A DNA stretch of 64,000 nt from Diadema setosum (taxonomy: Eukaryota; Echinodermata; Echinoidea; Diadematoida; Diadematidae). Below the pieces are notes generated by a model that searched no databases, was not told the origin of the DNA, and was given only the letters and a program-made list of their open reading frames with translations. The stretch covers positions 19,595,047 through 19,659,046 of the forward strand of contig CM067072.1 of assembly GCA_033980235.1 (NCBI GenBank), written 5' to 3'. A program made the translations under genes and the position numbers. Shown in pieces: positions 1-11,400 of the stretch. Position 1 is the first letter of the stretch; each line of letters opens with the position of its first letter.

Positions 1-285
1 GAAACGCGTCATAAAAACTTATTGGGCCCCAAAGTTCATTGACCACTGCCTGTGAACTTTGACCTTGAGGTGACCTTCATATATGGTAAAATGTGAAACT
101 TTGTATGACCCCTCTTCCCTCGAAGTTTGATTGCAATTGAAGCCCAGAGTAAAGAGTTATTGAAGTTTTTGTAGCGTTATGTACAGACGACGGACGGACG
201 GACAGACGGACGGATGGACGACGGACGGACAGACGCCGCAGGCGATCCCTTAGTCTCCCGTCACCTCTGGTGGGCTCGACAAAAA
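1..285. repeat. Dispersed-repeat end with GGAC-rich microsatellite
   Basis: The stretch contains motifs typical of invertebrate dispersed repeats (the phrase tgaactttgaccttgaggtg). It ends in an imperfect GGAC/GGAC-AGAC microsatellite at about 182-234. No plausible gene is seen; open frames across the GGAC tract give arginine/serine low complexity. Confidence 0.5.
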
Positions 286-965
286 TGCTGTTACCATGGC
301 AATGCATTGGTCAACACTGACAGAAGATGTGTTCTGCAAATCTACATATTAGTGGTCCTATGTGCCAAAATTGAAGTCAATTATTAAAAAAATTCAGGGA
401 GTTAGGTCAAACCACATATTTTTGTATGGTTGGTACAAATAACTGCTGTTGCCATGGCAACAGATTAATATCTTATTCACACACACACAAAAAGCATCTT
501 ACACAACTACACATTACACTGATCATATATCCCAAATTTCAACTAAATTGGTATGAAACTGACAGTAGTTTGATCAACATTTTGTAAGATCTTTTCAAAA
601 ATTTGCCGTTGCCATCATGGCAACACATTATGCAATACTACCGAAGAAGAGTGTCTTGCACATCCTCCTTTGATAGTGGTCACACATGCCAAATTTGCTG
701 TGAATTGCTCAAAAATGAGAGTAGTTCAATCCACAAGTTATTCCAAAAATTGCCGTTGCCACGGCAATGCATTATGTGATACTAATGAAAAAGGTATCTT
801 GCACATCTACCTTTGATAGCAATAGGTAAATACATGCCAAATTTGGGGTCAATTGCTCAAAAAATGAGAGACCAGTTTGATGCACAAGATTTTGCAACAG
901 ACCAATTGCCTGACTGCCCGAACGACTGACCGCCCAGCCACCCAACCTCAGAGTGATTCCCTAAT
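286..965. repeat. Degenerate tandem repeat, about 155-bp units
   Basis: Four diverged units are marked by a GTTGCCATGGCAAC-like palindrome at about 286, 440, 604 and 752. Each is followed by a phrase resembling gcatcttgcacatctacc and by 'atgccaaattt...caattgctcaaaaatgagag'. Units are roughly 70-80% similar by eye. The array ends in CGACTGACCGCC-type sequence. Confidence 0.65.
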
Positions 966-2025
966 ACACACTATGTGTCGGTGGGGGTATAATAATGTCA
1001 AACTTAGCTTACAAAAAAGAAACATTTGGTCTGTAAAAAAGCATATGCCCCACATTGAAACTTCAGTATATGATTTGTTGTAGAATGTCCATAAGTATCT
1101 TTAAATTCTGCAATTTATGTCACTCGGTTATGTCGGGAAAAAATCAAGATCACTGTCATTCGTGACCCATCGAATCTTCGTGCCATGTACACATAAAATC
1201 CACGGCATAAGTGTTATGCAGCCCGATGTTTCAGTTGCCGTGCTGCATGCAACAGTTAAAGCACAGTGTACGGTTTGCCTCACCTCCCTGACCAAAGCGG
1301 TTGAACCTTATCGCCAAACCTGACACCGCTGATTAGTTACACTCTTTAAAACACTTCTGATTGGTTCCACTATTCAACAGAGAATGCATGCGCAGAAGGA
1401 AGATCTAGTTGTGCATGTCCAGTATTTTCTCATAAACTTGGTTGTCTATTTGTTCTGATTTTGACCTAACTACTAACTGCGCAAACACAAAACTTTGCAG
1501 GTAATGAGTCTGGGGTATACAGGCTAGCAATATGTTAATTATTTGCATAATCATGCAAGAGCAGACTTGTGTCGGGAAATAATCGTAACGTTTCTCACAA
1601 TTGACTCAAACAGAAAAAGACAAATATCTCCGAAGAAACATTATCAGCATTTCCGCCCAAAATTAATATGGAGGATGACATGTCCATATAACATACGTAC
1701 TGTGTATATAAAAACATAAGTGAAGTTTTAAGCGATTTGGTGGTAAAGTGCTATGGAGATACGTGGAGGTGAACTTCTAAGATTTTTTTTTTTTTCGTCC
1801 TTCGCTTCACTTTATGAATTCAAAAGCTTTTGTATCATATCACAGAGTTAAATTGCACCCCATCACCGAGCCTGTATTAGGACTAACAATGACACAATGA
1901 AATTTCTAAGAGATGAGCATGACACTGCACCTGGCCTATTACAAATTAATTCCAGACCCAAGTTGAGATATATACTTACAAGTGTATTTAAAATGTACAC
2001 ATACCACCCTGTCACAGTACTAAAG
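966..2025. other. No gene recognised
   Basis: AT-rich DNA with no codon structure, RNA gene or clear repeat boundary that I can support. Short open frames here lack recognisable motifs and flanking splice logic. Confidence 0.5.
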
Positions 2026-2240
2026 TACTGTACGAGCTGAAATTTTCGCGGTGGTTTTATTTTCACGAATTTCGCGAATCGCCTTTGAACCGCAAAAATA
2101 ACAACACGTGAAAATAACAACGCGCAAATAACTAAGTTAACTTAGACCCTCACAACCGCGAAATTTACAACACACGAAAATGTCCTCCAAGTAGCAATTT
2201 GCGAAAATATCTGTACGCGAAAATTTCAGCTCGTACAGTA
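2026..2240. mobile_element. 215-bp MITE with perfect inverted ends (TA-flanked)
   Basis: The ends are a perfect inverted repeat of 25 bp: TACTGTACGAGCTGAAATTT at 2026 reading in, and its complement ending at 2240. If the outer TA is the target duplication, the element starts CTGTACGAGC, as in Tc1/mariner-type MITEs, which target TA. The interior is rich in CGCGAA/TTCGCG. No coding capacity. Confidence 0.8.
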
Positions 2241-2394
2241 TAACAGAAACAAATGTACAGAAAAGTAAAGACAGAAAGAGACGACAATAAACTGTGTATT
2301 AAAGGCATAATTTACCATCTGCAGAAGAAACAAAAGCCCAGCATTAGTGCTTTAAGAACGTTCCTCAGTTAAAGTGAAGTCCATGTCATTTTCT

Positions 2395-3650
2395 TCAAAC
2401 TTTCCATACCGTAACTTTGACCCATACGAAGCCCAAATATGTCAATAGAACCACAGGTTCATGTGCTTGTTTTTCCTCTATGGGACTTTGAAGAATATGA
2501 CAATCTGCCGTCCAGTACCAAAATGACAGCGTTACAGGATCAAGATCATGATTGCCAACAAAATCTGCAATGACAAACTTAAATCCCCATAATTCTTTCA
2601 AGATTCATGTTCTTTTCTCCAAATTTGCAAGAATTGCAGAGAAAGGTACTCAAAATGAGGAAAAGGTTTTCAAGTTAGGGTTTACACTCTCATTCTTGAG
2701 CAAGCAGTGTCCTCATGCGGCAGAAAACACAGAAATCTCTCAAATCGTTGTCAGGGACGTTTTCTGTTAGGGGTGAGCTAAAGGATAAGGTTTATAAAAC
2801 TTATGCTGTACATTCAAAATCCAATCATGTCATTTTCATGAAACTTGACCAAATTGTAGAAGCAGGCTTACTACTTCCAAAAAATAATTAAAAGTGGGGG
2901 TTCATGTGTTCGCTTTTGTGCTAGCAGCGCCCTCATGCGACATATATCATTGTAAGACCCCCCAAATCTGGTCGGGAACCTATGCAGGGATGCCCTGACA
3001 GGGTGGGTTCATAAATCTCACGCTGTACATTCAAAACCCACATGTGTCATTTTCACAAAACTTGACCAAATTGTAAAAGAAGGCTTACTAATTCTAGAAA
3101 AACAATAAAAAGTGGGGTTCATGTGCTCGTTTTTGTGCTAGCAGCGCCGCCATGTGACATAAATCATCATAAGTCCCCAAAATCTGGTCAGGAACCTATG
3201 CAGGGATGCCCTGACAGGGTGGATTCATAAATCTCACGCTGTACATCCAAACCCATGTCATTTTCACGAAACTTGAGCAAATTGTAGAAGAAGGCTTACT
3301 AATTCCAGAAAAATAATAAAAAGTGGGGGTTCATGTGCTCGTTTTTTGTGTTAGCAGTGCCCCCATGCTACATAAATCATCGAAAGTCCCAAAAATTTGG
3401 TCAGGAACCTACAATGTATGCAGGGATGTCCTGACAGGGTGGGTTCATAAATCTCACGCTGTACATTCGAAACCATGTCATTTTCATGAAACTTGACCAA
3501 ATTGTAGAAGGCTTACTAATTCCAGAAAAATAATAAAACGTAGGGTTCATGTGCTCGATTTTGTACTAGCAGCACCCCCATGCGACATAAATCATCGTAA
3601 GTCCCCCAAATCTGGTCAGGAACCAATGCAGGGATACCCTGATAGGATGT
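2395..3650. repeat. Tandem array, about 215-220-bp units, inside T4
   Basis: At least four clear units share 'cacgctgtacattcaaaacc', 'catgtcattttcac', 'aacttgaccaaattgtagaag', 'gttcatgtgctcg' and 'ggaacctatgcagggatgccc'. The marker gctgtacat recurs near 2803, 3023, 3238 and 3458. More diverged units precede them from about 2380. Similarity is high in the last three units and falls toward the left. Confidence 0.85.
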
Positions 3651-3699
3651 GTGTCAGATGTTTGTTGTTATTTTTAACACCTAGTCTAGTAGACTAGTA

Positions 3700-4140
3700 C
3701 AATGTAGTCCCCGACTAGGGCCTATAGGCTCTAGGTACCTTAGCACTCGACTTGACCATGTTGATGAACAGATAATGAACTGCATGTCACAAAACAGATC
3801 TATGGATTGAAAATGGACACAGCTCAATTCCACTGCCAAGCTTCCCTATTCCGTCGATCAGTGTTGTGCTACCATGTCCATGTTATGCGGCTTAGATTGC
3901 TGAACTTTGCATAGTACGTACAGATTGTGACGCGTACAGTCGGCACACGAGCCGAGCGAGGCCACCCAGCGTGGCCGCTGTGGGGAGCTGTCGGGTTCTG
4001 AGTATCCGTACGTACTAACTACACTCTAGCTGCTTGATCTACTAGCAGCTGCTCAGCTCAGCTAGCTCAGCTCATCACTCGTGCATGCGCTTCTACACTC
4101 TTTGTTACGTCACTGACCAACCTGCGCAGCTAGGATGCAC
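3700..4140. promoter_or_regulatory. CpG-bearing promoter-like segment inside T4
   Basis: Compared with its surroundings this segment has many CpGs, a TTACGTCA cAMP-response-like octamer (about 4104), GCATGCGC-type motifs and repeated CAGCTCAGCT. These are common in animal promoters, but no transcript or coding exon can be tied to it. It could be the element's own promoter or simply a GC-richer block. Confidence 0.25.
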
Positions 4141-4239
4141 ACAAACATAACTGAGGAACGTCCTTAAAATAGTTCTAAAATGTGAGTTAGGGATAGAAAC
4201 AACCACTGTAAAAATTTAAATCCATAAAATCGATGTTAA

Positions 4240-4790
4240 AGGTAGGGAATCCCATTTGCATGCCTTAAATGAACAGTTGTATAAATACAGCTATGTTGAA
4301 GAGAGTATCATTTTAGAAACTCCCATAAAGTATTGAAAGTGGTAGGTAACATTTAGAACATTTTTATTGGCCGTTAGATTTTGAATTTAATTTTGGTGTG
4401 GCTCACCGTAAATTCCAGTACACTACTAGGCTACCTTTGCAGACCCATGCACTGCATGTGTGTCCATCATGTACATATTTTTGAGAAGAAAGTTCATCAA
4501 ACCTTACAAACATTTCTATATACATTCTTGCCACACAAAATGTTGGGTGTAATCAGCTCTTATACTTTTAGATTTGTGTTTATAGATAAAAAATACAGGA
4601 GACTGCAACAAAAAAGGCTTAAGTGTGGCTGACACACAGAACTACTGAGTAGTTAAGAGTTTCGTGCATTATTCAAATTGTAGATAACTGTTGACTTCCA
4701 AATTTCTAAGCAGTGGCCTGAACAAGTCCCCTGAGGTTCATATTTAATGTTTTGCTGCATTTGGGAGGTCTGTACAGGTATTCCCTACCT
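4240..4790. mobile_element. T5: 551-bp TTAA-flanked MITE
   Basis: The ends are AGGTAGGGAATCCC at the left and the complement of AGGTAGGGAATACCTGTACA at the right, flanked by TTAA at 4236-4239 and 4791-4794. The host T1 sequence is continuous when the element and one TTAA are removed, as seen in the intact T1 copies. An 83-codon open frame inside has no recognisable motif and is not taken as a gene. Confidence 0.88.
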
Positions 4791-5041
4791 TTAAGTATTG
4801 TTAAATACACAAAATGCGAACAATAGTTACTATAAAAATGCCTTCCAGACTAAACCATCTACGGTTACTGTTTAATGAGAAGAATACTGCTATCTCCTTG
4901 TATATTTTAGGTTTTATTGCATAAATTGTATATGGTAGGATGTTTTGTGATACAACAGACCTACACATATGCATCAAATGTGATATCTTGAACATTTTTT
5001 TTTTTTAAATCAATGCTCCCAAAGGTAAACAGGACCTTTAA

Positions 5042-7367
5042 AGGGCAGTTTATAACCTCGCATATGACAAATGAAGCAAATACATGAGATAGTCTTTGTT
5101 GAGCTAAAATGACATGAAATTTATTTGCACTCCGAAAAATAAAGCAAGAAAGGGGTTATAGAATGTTCTGGTGTCGGGATCGAAACATCACAAGTATTTT
5201 GCAAGATGGATTGTATGTATTTTTTGCATTTATTACCTCTGCCAAGGGAGGAGGTTATATTTTCTTTGCCATTTGTTTGTTTGCTTGTGAGCAAAATAAC
5301 TCAAAAAGTAGTGAACGGATTTGGATAAAACTTACAGGAAAGGTTGAGAATGACACAAGGAACAGACATTTAAATTTTGGTAGTGATCCGGTATTTTTGT
5401 GGATATTACGAAGGATTTTTGATATTTTGGCAGGTAGGGTCAATGAACATGAGAGTTCACACTGCGCATTTTTAAGGTTGGCATATGCGCATTTAATAAA
5501 GTGCATGCACTAGTTTCTGCTAGGGCGAGGCTTGTCCCACAGCTGGAGGTCGATAACGTAACAAAAGACTTCTGTATTAGGAAATCGGCCAACTCTTCAG
5601 CATACATGATACATGAGGGTGGAAATCACTGATCTCTTCTTCTTCTTCCTGTTCAGTACAGTCCACCTTTGGTGTATTGTTGTACTGTTGGCAGGCATGG
5701 TGTGGAGGTGTTTATGTGCAGTGCAGGTTAAAATGACTACATTTTATAGAGTGCAGCTAAAAACATCCCATTCCCTTCTAGCGGAGTTGAATATCCTGCA
5801 CCACTTGCTTAAACTGAGCTTATGGAAGAACAAGATCAGGAGTGGAAATGAGCTGCTTGGTGGAGGTCTGTGCTCTCAGAGTGCTTCTCTAGTTTCATTT
5901 GTTTGTTGTTGTTTTTTTTTCTCCCTAGTGAAGGAAGGTAGTGCTTATAAAATGCAATCACAGGATTGAAGGGTATGGAATTGCAAACTTGTTTGAGGAA
6001 AATTCTATGAAACATAATGCCTAATATGAGGAATGTCTCATCCGAGCGGAATCTCCTAATTATTTCTAAAGATTCATCCCTAAAGCCTGCTCCCCACCCT
6101 GTGGAGCTTGTCTCTCGCATAGACCAATTTGGTTTGGGTACTGTTTTTTTTTTATGGTAATTTGTAACTGAGGGGCTTCAAGTATGCCTAACAAAAGACA
6201 ATTTATGCACTGACATAGCAACGCATCTTGCTCATGGCATAACCCACTGGAAGTGCTTTTGTTCTTCTTGGGAAGCCCCCAGTTATGGCTGCCATCAGTT
6301 ATAGTGCTCTGAAGTCAGATTCATCTATAAAGACTGTCTTTGAACACTGGTGACTGTGGCTGCATGTGGCATAAAGACAAAATGCATACACGTGTATTTA
6401 CACATGAACGAACATGCTTGTGCTTTGAATGATCAGTGTTTCCACTGGCAACAGGTGTACAATTTTGTACAACCAAGACATGAATCCAAATGCATTCAAT
6501 AGGCAATAGGAAGTAGGCCATGAAAAAGTAGGAAAAATGTTATGATGATAGTGATAAAAATATTTTAGAATAGACTTTGTACACACAATTTTGAGGTCAT
6601 CAGTTCAATAAAGCATCAATGTTTGAGAAGGACAAGGGTGATACGGTACAACCACTGCTTTCAGTATGAATTGAATCCAATAGGGTTAATTCTCCATTTA
6701 CTGTGCACGGTGCCCATTTGGACAAATTCAGATCCTATCCCCCTAGGGATGCTACCTGCTAAGTTTGGTGAAAATTTGTGACAGGGCTTTGTAGAAGTCG
6801 ACAAAAATGTGAAAAGTTTATGCACAATGAATGCCAGACGATATGAGCAATCGCAAAAGATCACTTGAGCTAAAAATAAGAAACATCAACTAAGACAAAA
6901 ATGTTGGATCATTTTTCTACTTAATAAGGTTAATCCACATCAAATCAATCAATTTTCAGACAGTTTGTAACCCGACCTCCTTCAATTTTCTTTAAACTCG
7001 CACTAAATGTTCCCCCAAGTGTCTGCATCAAAGTTTCTGAAATATTCTGCCCCAAGGTCAAATGGTTGCTAGGATATGGCCTCTCTCAGCAACCAATGCG
7101 TGGTCGAACAACCAAGTTTAAATAAAATTTGCTATTTTTGATTGACTGTGGAAGTTCATTCTTCGTTTGTACAAAAATTCCATAAATTGCTATGTTGGGC
7201 AAGCTAAAGAATTATGCCACTTTGAAAACGAATAAAGTGCCTATCCATAAACCAACTGAGAAAGAAGAAAAGTCACTTGTTCCAATGTGCAGATGAGCTA
7301 AACTCCTAAATGTTTAATTGCTTTAATGGATTACAGTCATTTTTTCATAGCATTGAGTGACTTAAAG
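5042..7367. other. Intergenic, with dispersed-repeat pieces
   Basis: About 5230-5420 is a common marine-animal repeat: 'acctctgccaagggaggagg' followed by runs of tttg and 'caaaataactcaaaaagtag'. About 6665-6800 is one reverse-oriented monomer of the 'caccaaacttggcaggtagc' family arrayed at 36.7, 44.4 and 55.6 kb. The rest shows no supportable gene. On the minus strand, part of 6170-7360 could be 3' UTR of the exons at 7368-7875, but no polyadenylation site can be proven. Confidence 0.45.
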
Positions 7368-7402
7368 TTAGGTGCTAAGTAGTGCTGTTGTTAGTGTGAC
7401 CT
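7368..7402 (-). CDS. Candidate terminal coding exon, unknown gene
   Basis: On the minus strand an acceptor (…CCCTGCAG) is followed by AGGTCACACTAAC and a stop (TAA) 11 codons in. The first two bases complete the codon left open by the exon at 7754-7875 (G + AG = Glu), so the joined frame reads …DATKPE-VTLTTALLST-stop. The pyrimidine tract is mediocre and a 35-base exon can arise by chance. An ATTAAA-like signal lies about 40 bases downstream. Treat it as a guess that fits the phase. Confidence 0.3.
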
Positions 7403-7753
7403 CTGCAGGGGCATTGGTAATAATGCAGCAACAGTAAGCAAAGTAAATTGTGTCATTCACTGCTTTTTGTTCTTTTTTTTTAATGCAGTCAACAATCACA
7501 CTTCAGTGCATGATATCAGCAGTAATATCAGAGATATTGGTAGGATGAAGGACCATAAAGTTCAGATTTTGAAATTGCAAACTTTGTTAAACAAATATGT
7601 TAATAGGAAAGGAGACATTTCTATAAAAATCCAAAAGAAAACTGCAGTAACTCTAGAAATTCACTAAGTACATGAATATTGAGTCTGTGTAACACTGAAA
7701 GACCACTCACTTGATTTGATCCCCTATGTACATTGTATGTATACTCTGATTAC

Positions 7754-7875
7754 CTGGCTTGGTTGCATCAGCGTCCAGCTGAGAAGATGTCTCACTCCTC
7801 CATGCAGGACCCTCAAAGACAGTGATGGCATCATGTCTTCTGGTTAAGAAGTCAAAAGAAGACTGGCTTTTCTTC
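7754..7875 (-). CDS. Internal coding exon, unrecognised protein
   Basis: Reading the minus strand, TATTCTGCAG precedes and GTAATC follows a 122-base segment with one open frame. It encodes about 40 residues: KKSQSSFDFLTRRHDAITVF, then EGPAWRSETSSQLDADATKP. The composition is not low-complexity, and the other two frames contain stops or are less protein-like. The start phase is 1 base carried from an upstream exon; the end phase is 1 base carried on. I do not recognise the family. No upstream exon could be identified; the next 5 kb on that side is transposon-derived. The gene would run right to left and end near 7.4 kb. Confidence 0.5.
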
Positions 7876-8092
7876 CTGCAGAATACAATAAATCAATGTG
7901 CACATATTGTGTTTGGGGAGCCTCAAGGACCACAATACTGATGTGCCTAATATGTTTCTTTTGGAAGCGGCAGTCAGTTGGGGGGGGGGGGGGGAGGATA
8001 ATGACATTTGGAATTAAAGAGAAGTGCTATGTGCATTAACCTTTTCCTTTGGTAGGAGGGAAGGCAGTGTGAATTGAAGAAAATACACATTA

Positions 8093-9433
8093 CACAAGTT
8101 CACCTTCATAAACATAAGGATTGAGAAAATGCAGCAATATTAGTAGAACACATCAGTGAAAGTTTGAGGAAAATTGGACAATCGATTGAAAAGTTATGAA
8201 TTTTTAAAATTTTTGTGTAGGAACTGCTGGACGAGGAGACTACTACAGCTTGTGATGTCATATGAGTACAACAGTATAAAGAAAATGTAAAGAAAATTTA
8301 ACATATTTTCATTTTATTTCTCATAACAATAGAGCATTTGACTTGCCTCTTTCTAAAGGTAGGGGGAATAATATCACCCATGACATATGTCGGTAACGAG
8401 TCAAGGGAATGTGTACTTTTTTCAAATGATGAAATTTTGTGAAATTCTCTTTGGGCAATTCCGCGGTTAGTAACGTTACATTTGAACAAATTTAGATATT
8501 TGTTTTTACCACTAAATTACCATTTATTCACTTCAAGTCAAAATTATGTCAAAAATATGTTCATCCTTCCCAGGTTTATGATACAGAAAAGAATGAACAC
8601 AATCCAAGAAATATTAGAATTGCTATAGCAACTTAAAGGGCTGGTTAGTAACGTTACGAAAAAAGGACATGACAAAAAAATCAATGTCTTGTAACAAAAA
8701 GTGTGCAAAAATTCAAGTTACTTCAAACAAAGTGTTGCATTAATTTCAATTATTGCATCATGACAAATGTTCATGCAAATTTTTTTAGCAGTTCGACCAA
8801 TAATTTTTTAGCTAGACCCCCAAAAGCATGGTTAGTAACGTTACGGTTAGTAACGTTACATTTGTCCGGAGTAATTCCGCAGGTCATTTCACCCTTTTGT
8901 AATTGACAAAATGTCACATGACTTCTGGAGTATTTAAATGTATTCATCTTTTACCCTTTAGCAAAACTTTGAGGAAAAAATTTCAAAGGAACCCACTGTA
9001 ATTTGCATTTAAATGAATTTCAGCATCCCCAGTCCCACATGTACATTTTAAATGATGGTTTTAGATCTCACAAAATCAATGAATACGAAAAATAAAATCT
9101 ACTGAATTTGAAAGACCCTAATGATTGGTGAACATCCATGGCATTAGTTGATACCTAGATTAAAGGGTAAGATAAAGAGGCACATTTCTTTTATCCATGT
9201 CATGTCCACCTAACTGCGGAATTGCCCCTTTATATTTTCCTTATGTAGTTGTACGCATGTGATATCGTACACTGCAGTAGTCTTCTCATCCAGCCGTTAC
9301 TGCACAAAAACTTCAAAAATTCATAACTTTTGAATGGATTGTCCGATTTTCCTCAAACTTTCAATGATGTGTTCTAGTAATATTGCTACATTTTCTCAAT
9401 CCTTATGTTGATGAAGGTGAACTTGTCCTTTAA
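8093..9433. mobile_element. T2 foldback element, interrupted
   Basis: The left arm (8093-8300) and right arm (about 9235-9433) are reverse complements, ending in …GGTGAACTTGTCCTTTAA. Intact-length copies lie at 20728-21304 and 40757-41271. In all of them the arms of about 200 bp carry 'aaaattcataacttttgaa' and 'gtcttctcatccag'. The extreme left tip (TTAAAGG) is lost here. A second element (8453-9227) splits the spacer. Confidence 0.85.
8453..9227. mobile_element. 775-bp TIR element nested in T2, with internal 15-mer repeats
   Basis: The ends are GGGCAATTCCGC (8453-8464) and GCGGAATTGCCC (9216-9227), perfect inverted repeats, flanked by CTTT on both sides (candidate 4-bp duplication). The host sequence 'gaaattctcttt' then 'atttcc' is continuous in the uninterrupted copy at 40757-41271. 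The interior holds four copies of GGTTAGTAACGTTAC (8465, 8643, 8830, 8845), whose core GTAACGTTAC is itself palindromic. No coding capacity. Confidence 0.8.
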
Positions 9434-10062
9434 TGGAGGAGTAACATAATTGAATACAGACTTTTTTCCTTTCATATTTGCTACAATTTGGGAAATTGTA
9501 ACTTAGATCTTTGAAGATGTTCATCTGACTGGTAAATCTCTACTGGAAGCGAATTGTCACTGATTGTAGATTGTTTGCTGTGGGGTCATGAGGGAACACA
9601 AATCTGTGAAATAGTGTGCACTTTCTACATTGTGTGTGAGTATCAAGTGATGTGCCCCCACCATTTCCTTGGGGCTTGTCTTCAAAATATGATCTATATG
9701 CTGTAAAATTACATTAAGATCACCACTGATTTTTGTCTGTTATGATAATAATGTAAAACAGCTAGAAACGTCGCTATGGCAACTGGTATGCCTCTGCCAT
9801 CGATTATGCATGGTTCTCCCACTAAGTCTAGCATGTATTAAAATGTGAGAAGACTGTTTCACATAGGCCTAATTGTCAAAAATTAAAATGACATGTTCGC
9901 ATGTTTGTCACAAATGAGTTAAGTGTTTACTTTCCTTGTAATACCCAGAATGGTGAGCATAGTTTTGGAGTACAGTGTTTTTGAGATTAAAAAATATAGA
10001 ATAATAAAAGGCGGTGTACCAACTTTTATTTCATGGGGGATCCAGGCTAACTTGGACCCGGG
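9434..10062. other. No gene recognised
   Basis: AT-rich spacer between T2 copies. I see no open frame with protein-like composition, no RNA gene and no defined repeat edge. Confidence 0.45.
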
Positions 10063-10227
10063 GACACTGCAGTAGTCTTCTCATCCAGCCGTTACTGCAC
10101 AAAAACTTCAAAAATTCATAACTTTTTAATGGATTGTCCGATTTTCCTCAAACTTTCAATGATGTGTTCTAACAATTGCTACATTTTCTCAATCCTTATG
10201 TTGATGAAGGTGAACTTGTCCTTTAAA
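10063..10227. mobile_element. Solo right arm of T2
   Basis: It is almost identical (about 97% by eye) to 9270-9433, from 'acactgcagtagtcttctca' to the terminal cctttaa. The left half of the element is absent. Such closeness to the neighbouring copy suggests a recent local duplication rather than an independent insertion. Confidence 0.85.
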
Positions 10228-11002
10228 CACATGCATTACTTGGACCATTTGCTGCAAGTCTGTCCTCTGCAACCACTCTCTGACCCAAACATGCAGTCTT
10301 TCTTATCTTCTTCCTTTGTTTTTCTTTATTTTATTTCTCTATGCTGCACAATAGCTGTAGCAGCAGCCTGACAAAGCAGCTCTTCAAGGATAGCAACACC
10401 TTGAGCCTCTTCTTGGCAGAAATTTATTTCCATATACATGATATAGGGGGGCCTACTGGAAATCCATCTTGAAAAGTTGTCACTAACCCCGTCGCGGGGC
10501 GCTGTAACACAGTAACCCTTTACGGTACGTATTTGTCCGTATGGGGTCGCTGCTGCGGTTAGGTGTCACAAGATCTCTGAATTCAGCATGTTCAGTGGAA
10601 GGTTTTACGTTCGTTTTATGGGTCTGACTGTAGGCTCCCTATACTGAGTACATAATCGCCTGGTACTTTTCTAGGTCCAAGAACATTCGTAAAATTGTCG
10701 CAAAGGATTTGCAAACAGTTGCTAATATTTCAATTACTTGCAAAACTGTCGCTATGTTAAACATTTGCAAAATTGTCGCTAACATTTGCTAACATTCGCT
10801 AATAGTCGCCATCTGTGTTTCGCAAACACTTTCGCAAACGTTCGCTAAAGTGTTGCTAATTGTCGCCAAACATCGCTAAAAGTCGCTAACTGTCGCTAAT
10901 GGCAGAAGCGAACCTTGATTTTTCGCAAACGTTCGTCAGAAAAGTTGGCGAATCTCAAATTTGCTACGTTCGCAAACGTTCGCCGCTCAGTGAGATACCA
11001 GC
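10228..11002 (-). mobile_element. Truncated Harbinger-like element (H3)
   Basis: In inverted orientation this matches 31002-31480 of the element at 31002-32810. It has the same end (GCTGGTATCTCACTGAGCGG, reading in from 11002), the same tract of GTTAGCGAC/TTTGCAAA subrepeats and the same transposase N-terminal region. On the minus strand one frame reads HVWVREWLQRTD, matching the WVRPW-like N-terminal motif of PIF/Harbinger transposases. It is cut off at 10228 next to the T2 arm, and the reading frame is broken by stops. Confidence 0.75.
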
Positions 11003-11400
11003 TCCAACGTTCTACCGCCACGATAGCCCGACCAGACTCTGTGCGAAGCACATGCGCGAAGCACGCGCGACTTCTATTATAGTGTTCTGCGACAGGGCTG
11101 TGACTGTAATATTTAATTAAATAACACTGTACAAGTACGACGATTCAGCTCACACTCGGATGTTTCAAATTAGAAACACTGATTGACGTCTTAAGATTTG
11201 CCTTTTAAATCTAACACTCTGGCAGAGCGCTTGTTGAGTCTTTATGTCAAAAGCAAGATAATTTTACGTACCGCACTTCATCCAGGAGTGCAGGACTCGG
11301 CAGGAGGAAAAGGCACCACTGATTGACATACACTTTGCATTGAGCGATCGCGAGCCTAGTACCATCTGTACCACCGCTGCGGCGCTGGGGTCGGTGGGGT
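11003..11400. other. Unassigned spacer
   Basis: No gene or clear repeat. The sequence becomes GC-richer toward the inverted repeat that begins at 11401. Confidence 0.4.

Larger units (their letters stand above)
2356..4163. mobile_element. T4: 1.8-kb TTAA-flanked TIR element carrying a satellite
   Basis: The ends are GAACGTTCCTCAGTTA (2356-2371) and TAACTGAGGAACGTCC (4148-4163), inverted repeats matching at 15 of 16 positions. They are flanked by TTAA at 2352-2355 and 4164-4167. The host T1 copy resumes exactly after the second TTAA. The interior holds a tandem array (about 2395-3650) and a CpG-bearing segment (3700-4140). No transposase is seen, so it is non-autonomous. TTAA duplication is characteristic of piggyBac-type transposases; the family assignment is inference. 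Confidence 0.88.
2299..5041 (-). mobile_element. T1 element (about 365 bp unbroken), interrupted twice
   Basis: This is a copy, in reverse orientation, of the element seen intact at 21338-21694 and 51577-51945. Its own sequence is 2299-2355, 4168-4239 and 4795-5041. The ends read TTAAAGGCATAATTTACC and, inverted, TTAAAGGTCCTGTTTACC. Two unrelated elements interrupt it, each flanked by TTAA. Joining the three pieces across one TTAA at each site gives the colinear sequence of the intact copies. Confidence 0.9.

Noticed and set aside
5163..5513. 116-codon + frame
   Set aside because: Overlaps a common dispersed repeat (acctctgccaagggaggagg) and shows no domain; an antisense frame of similar length covers it.
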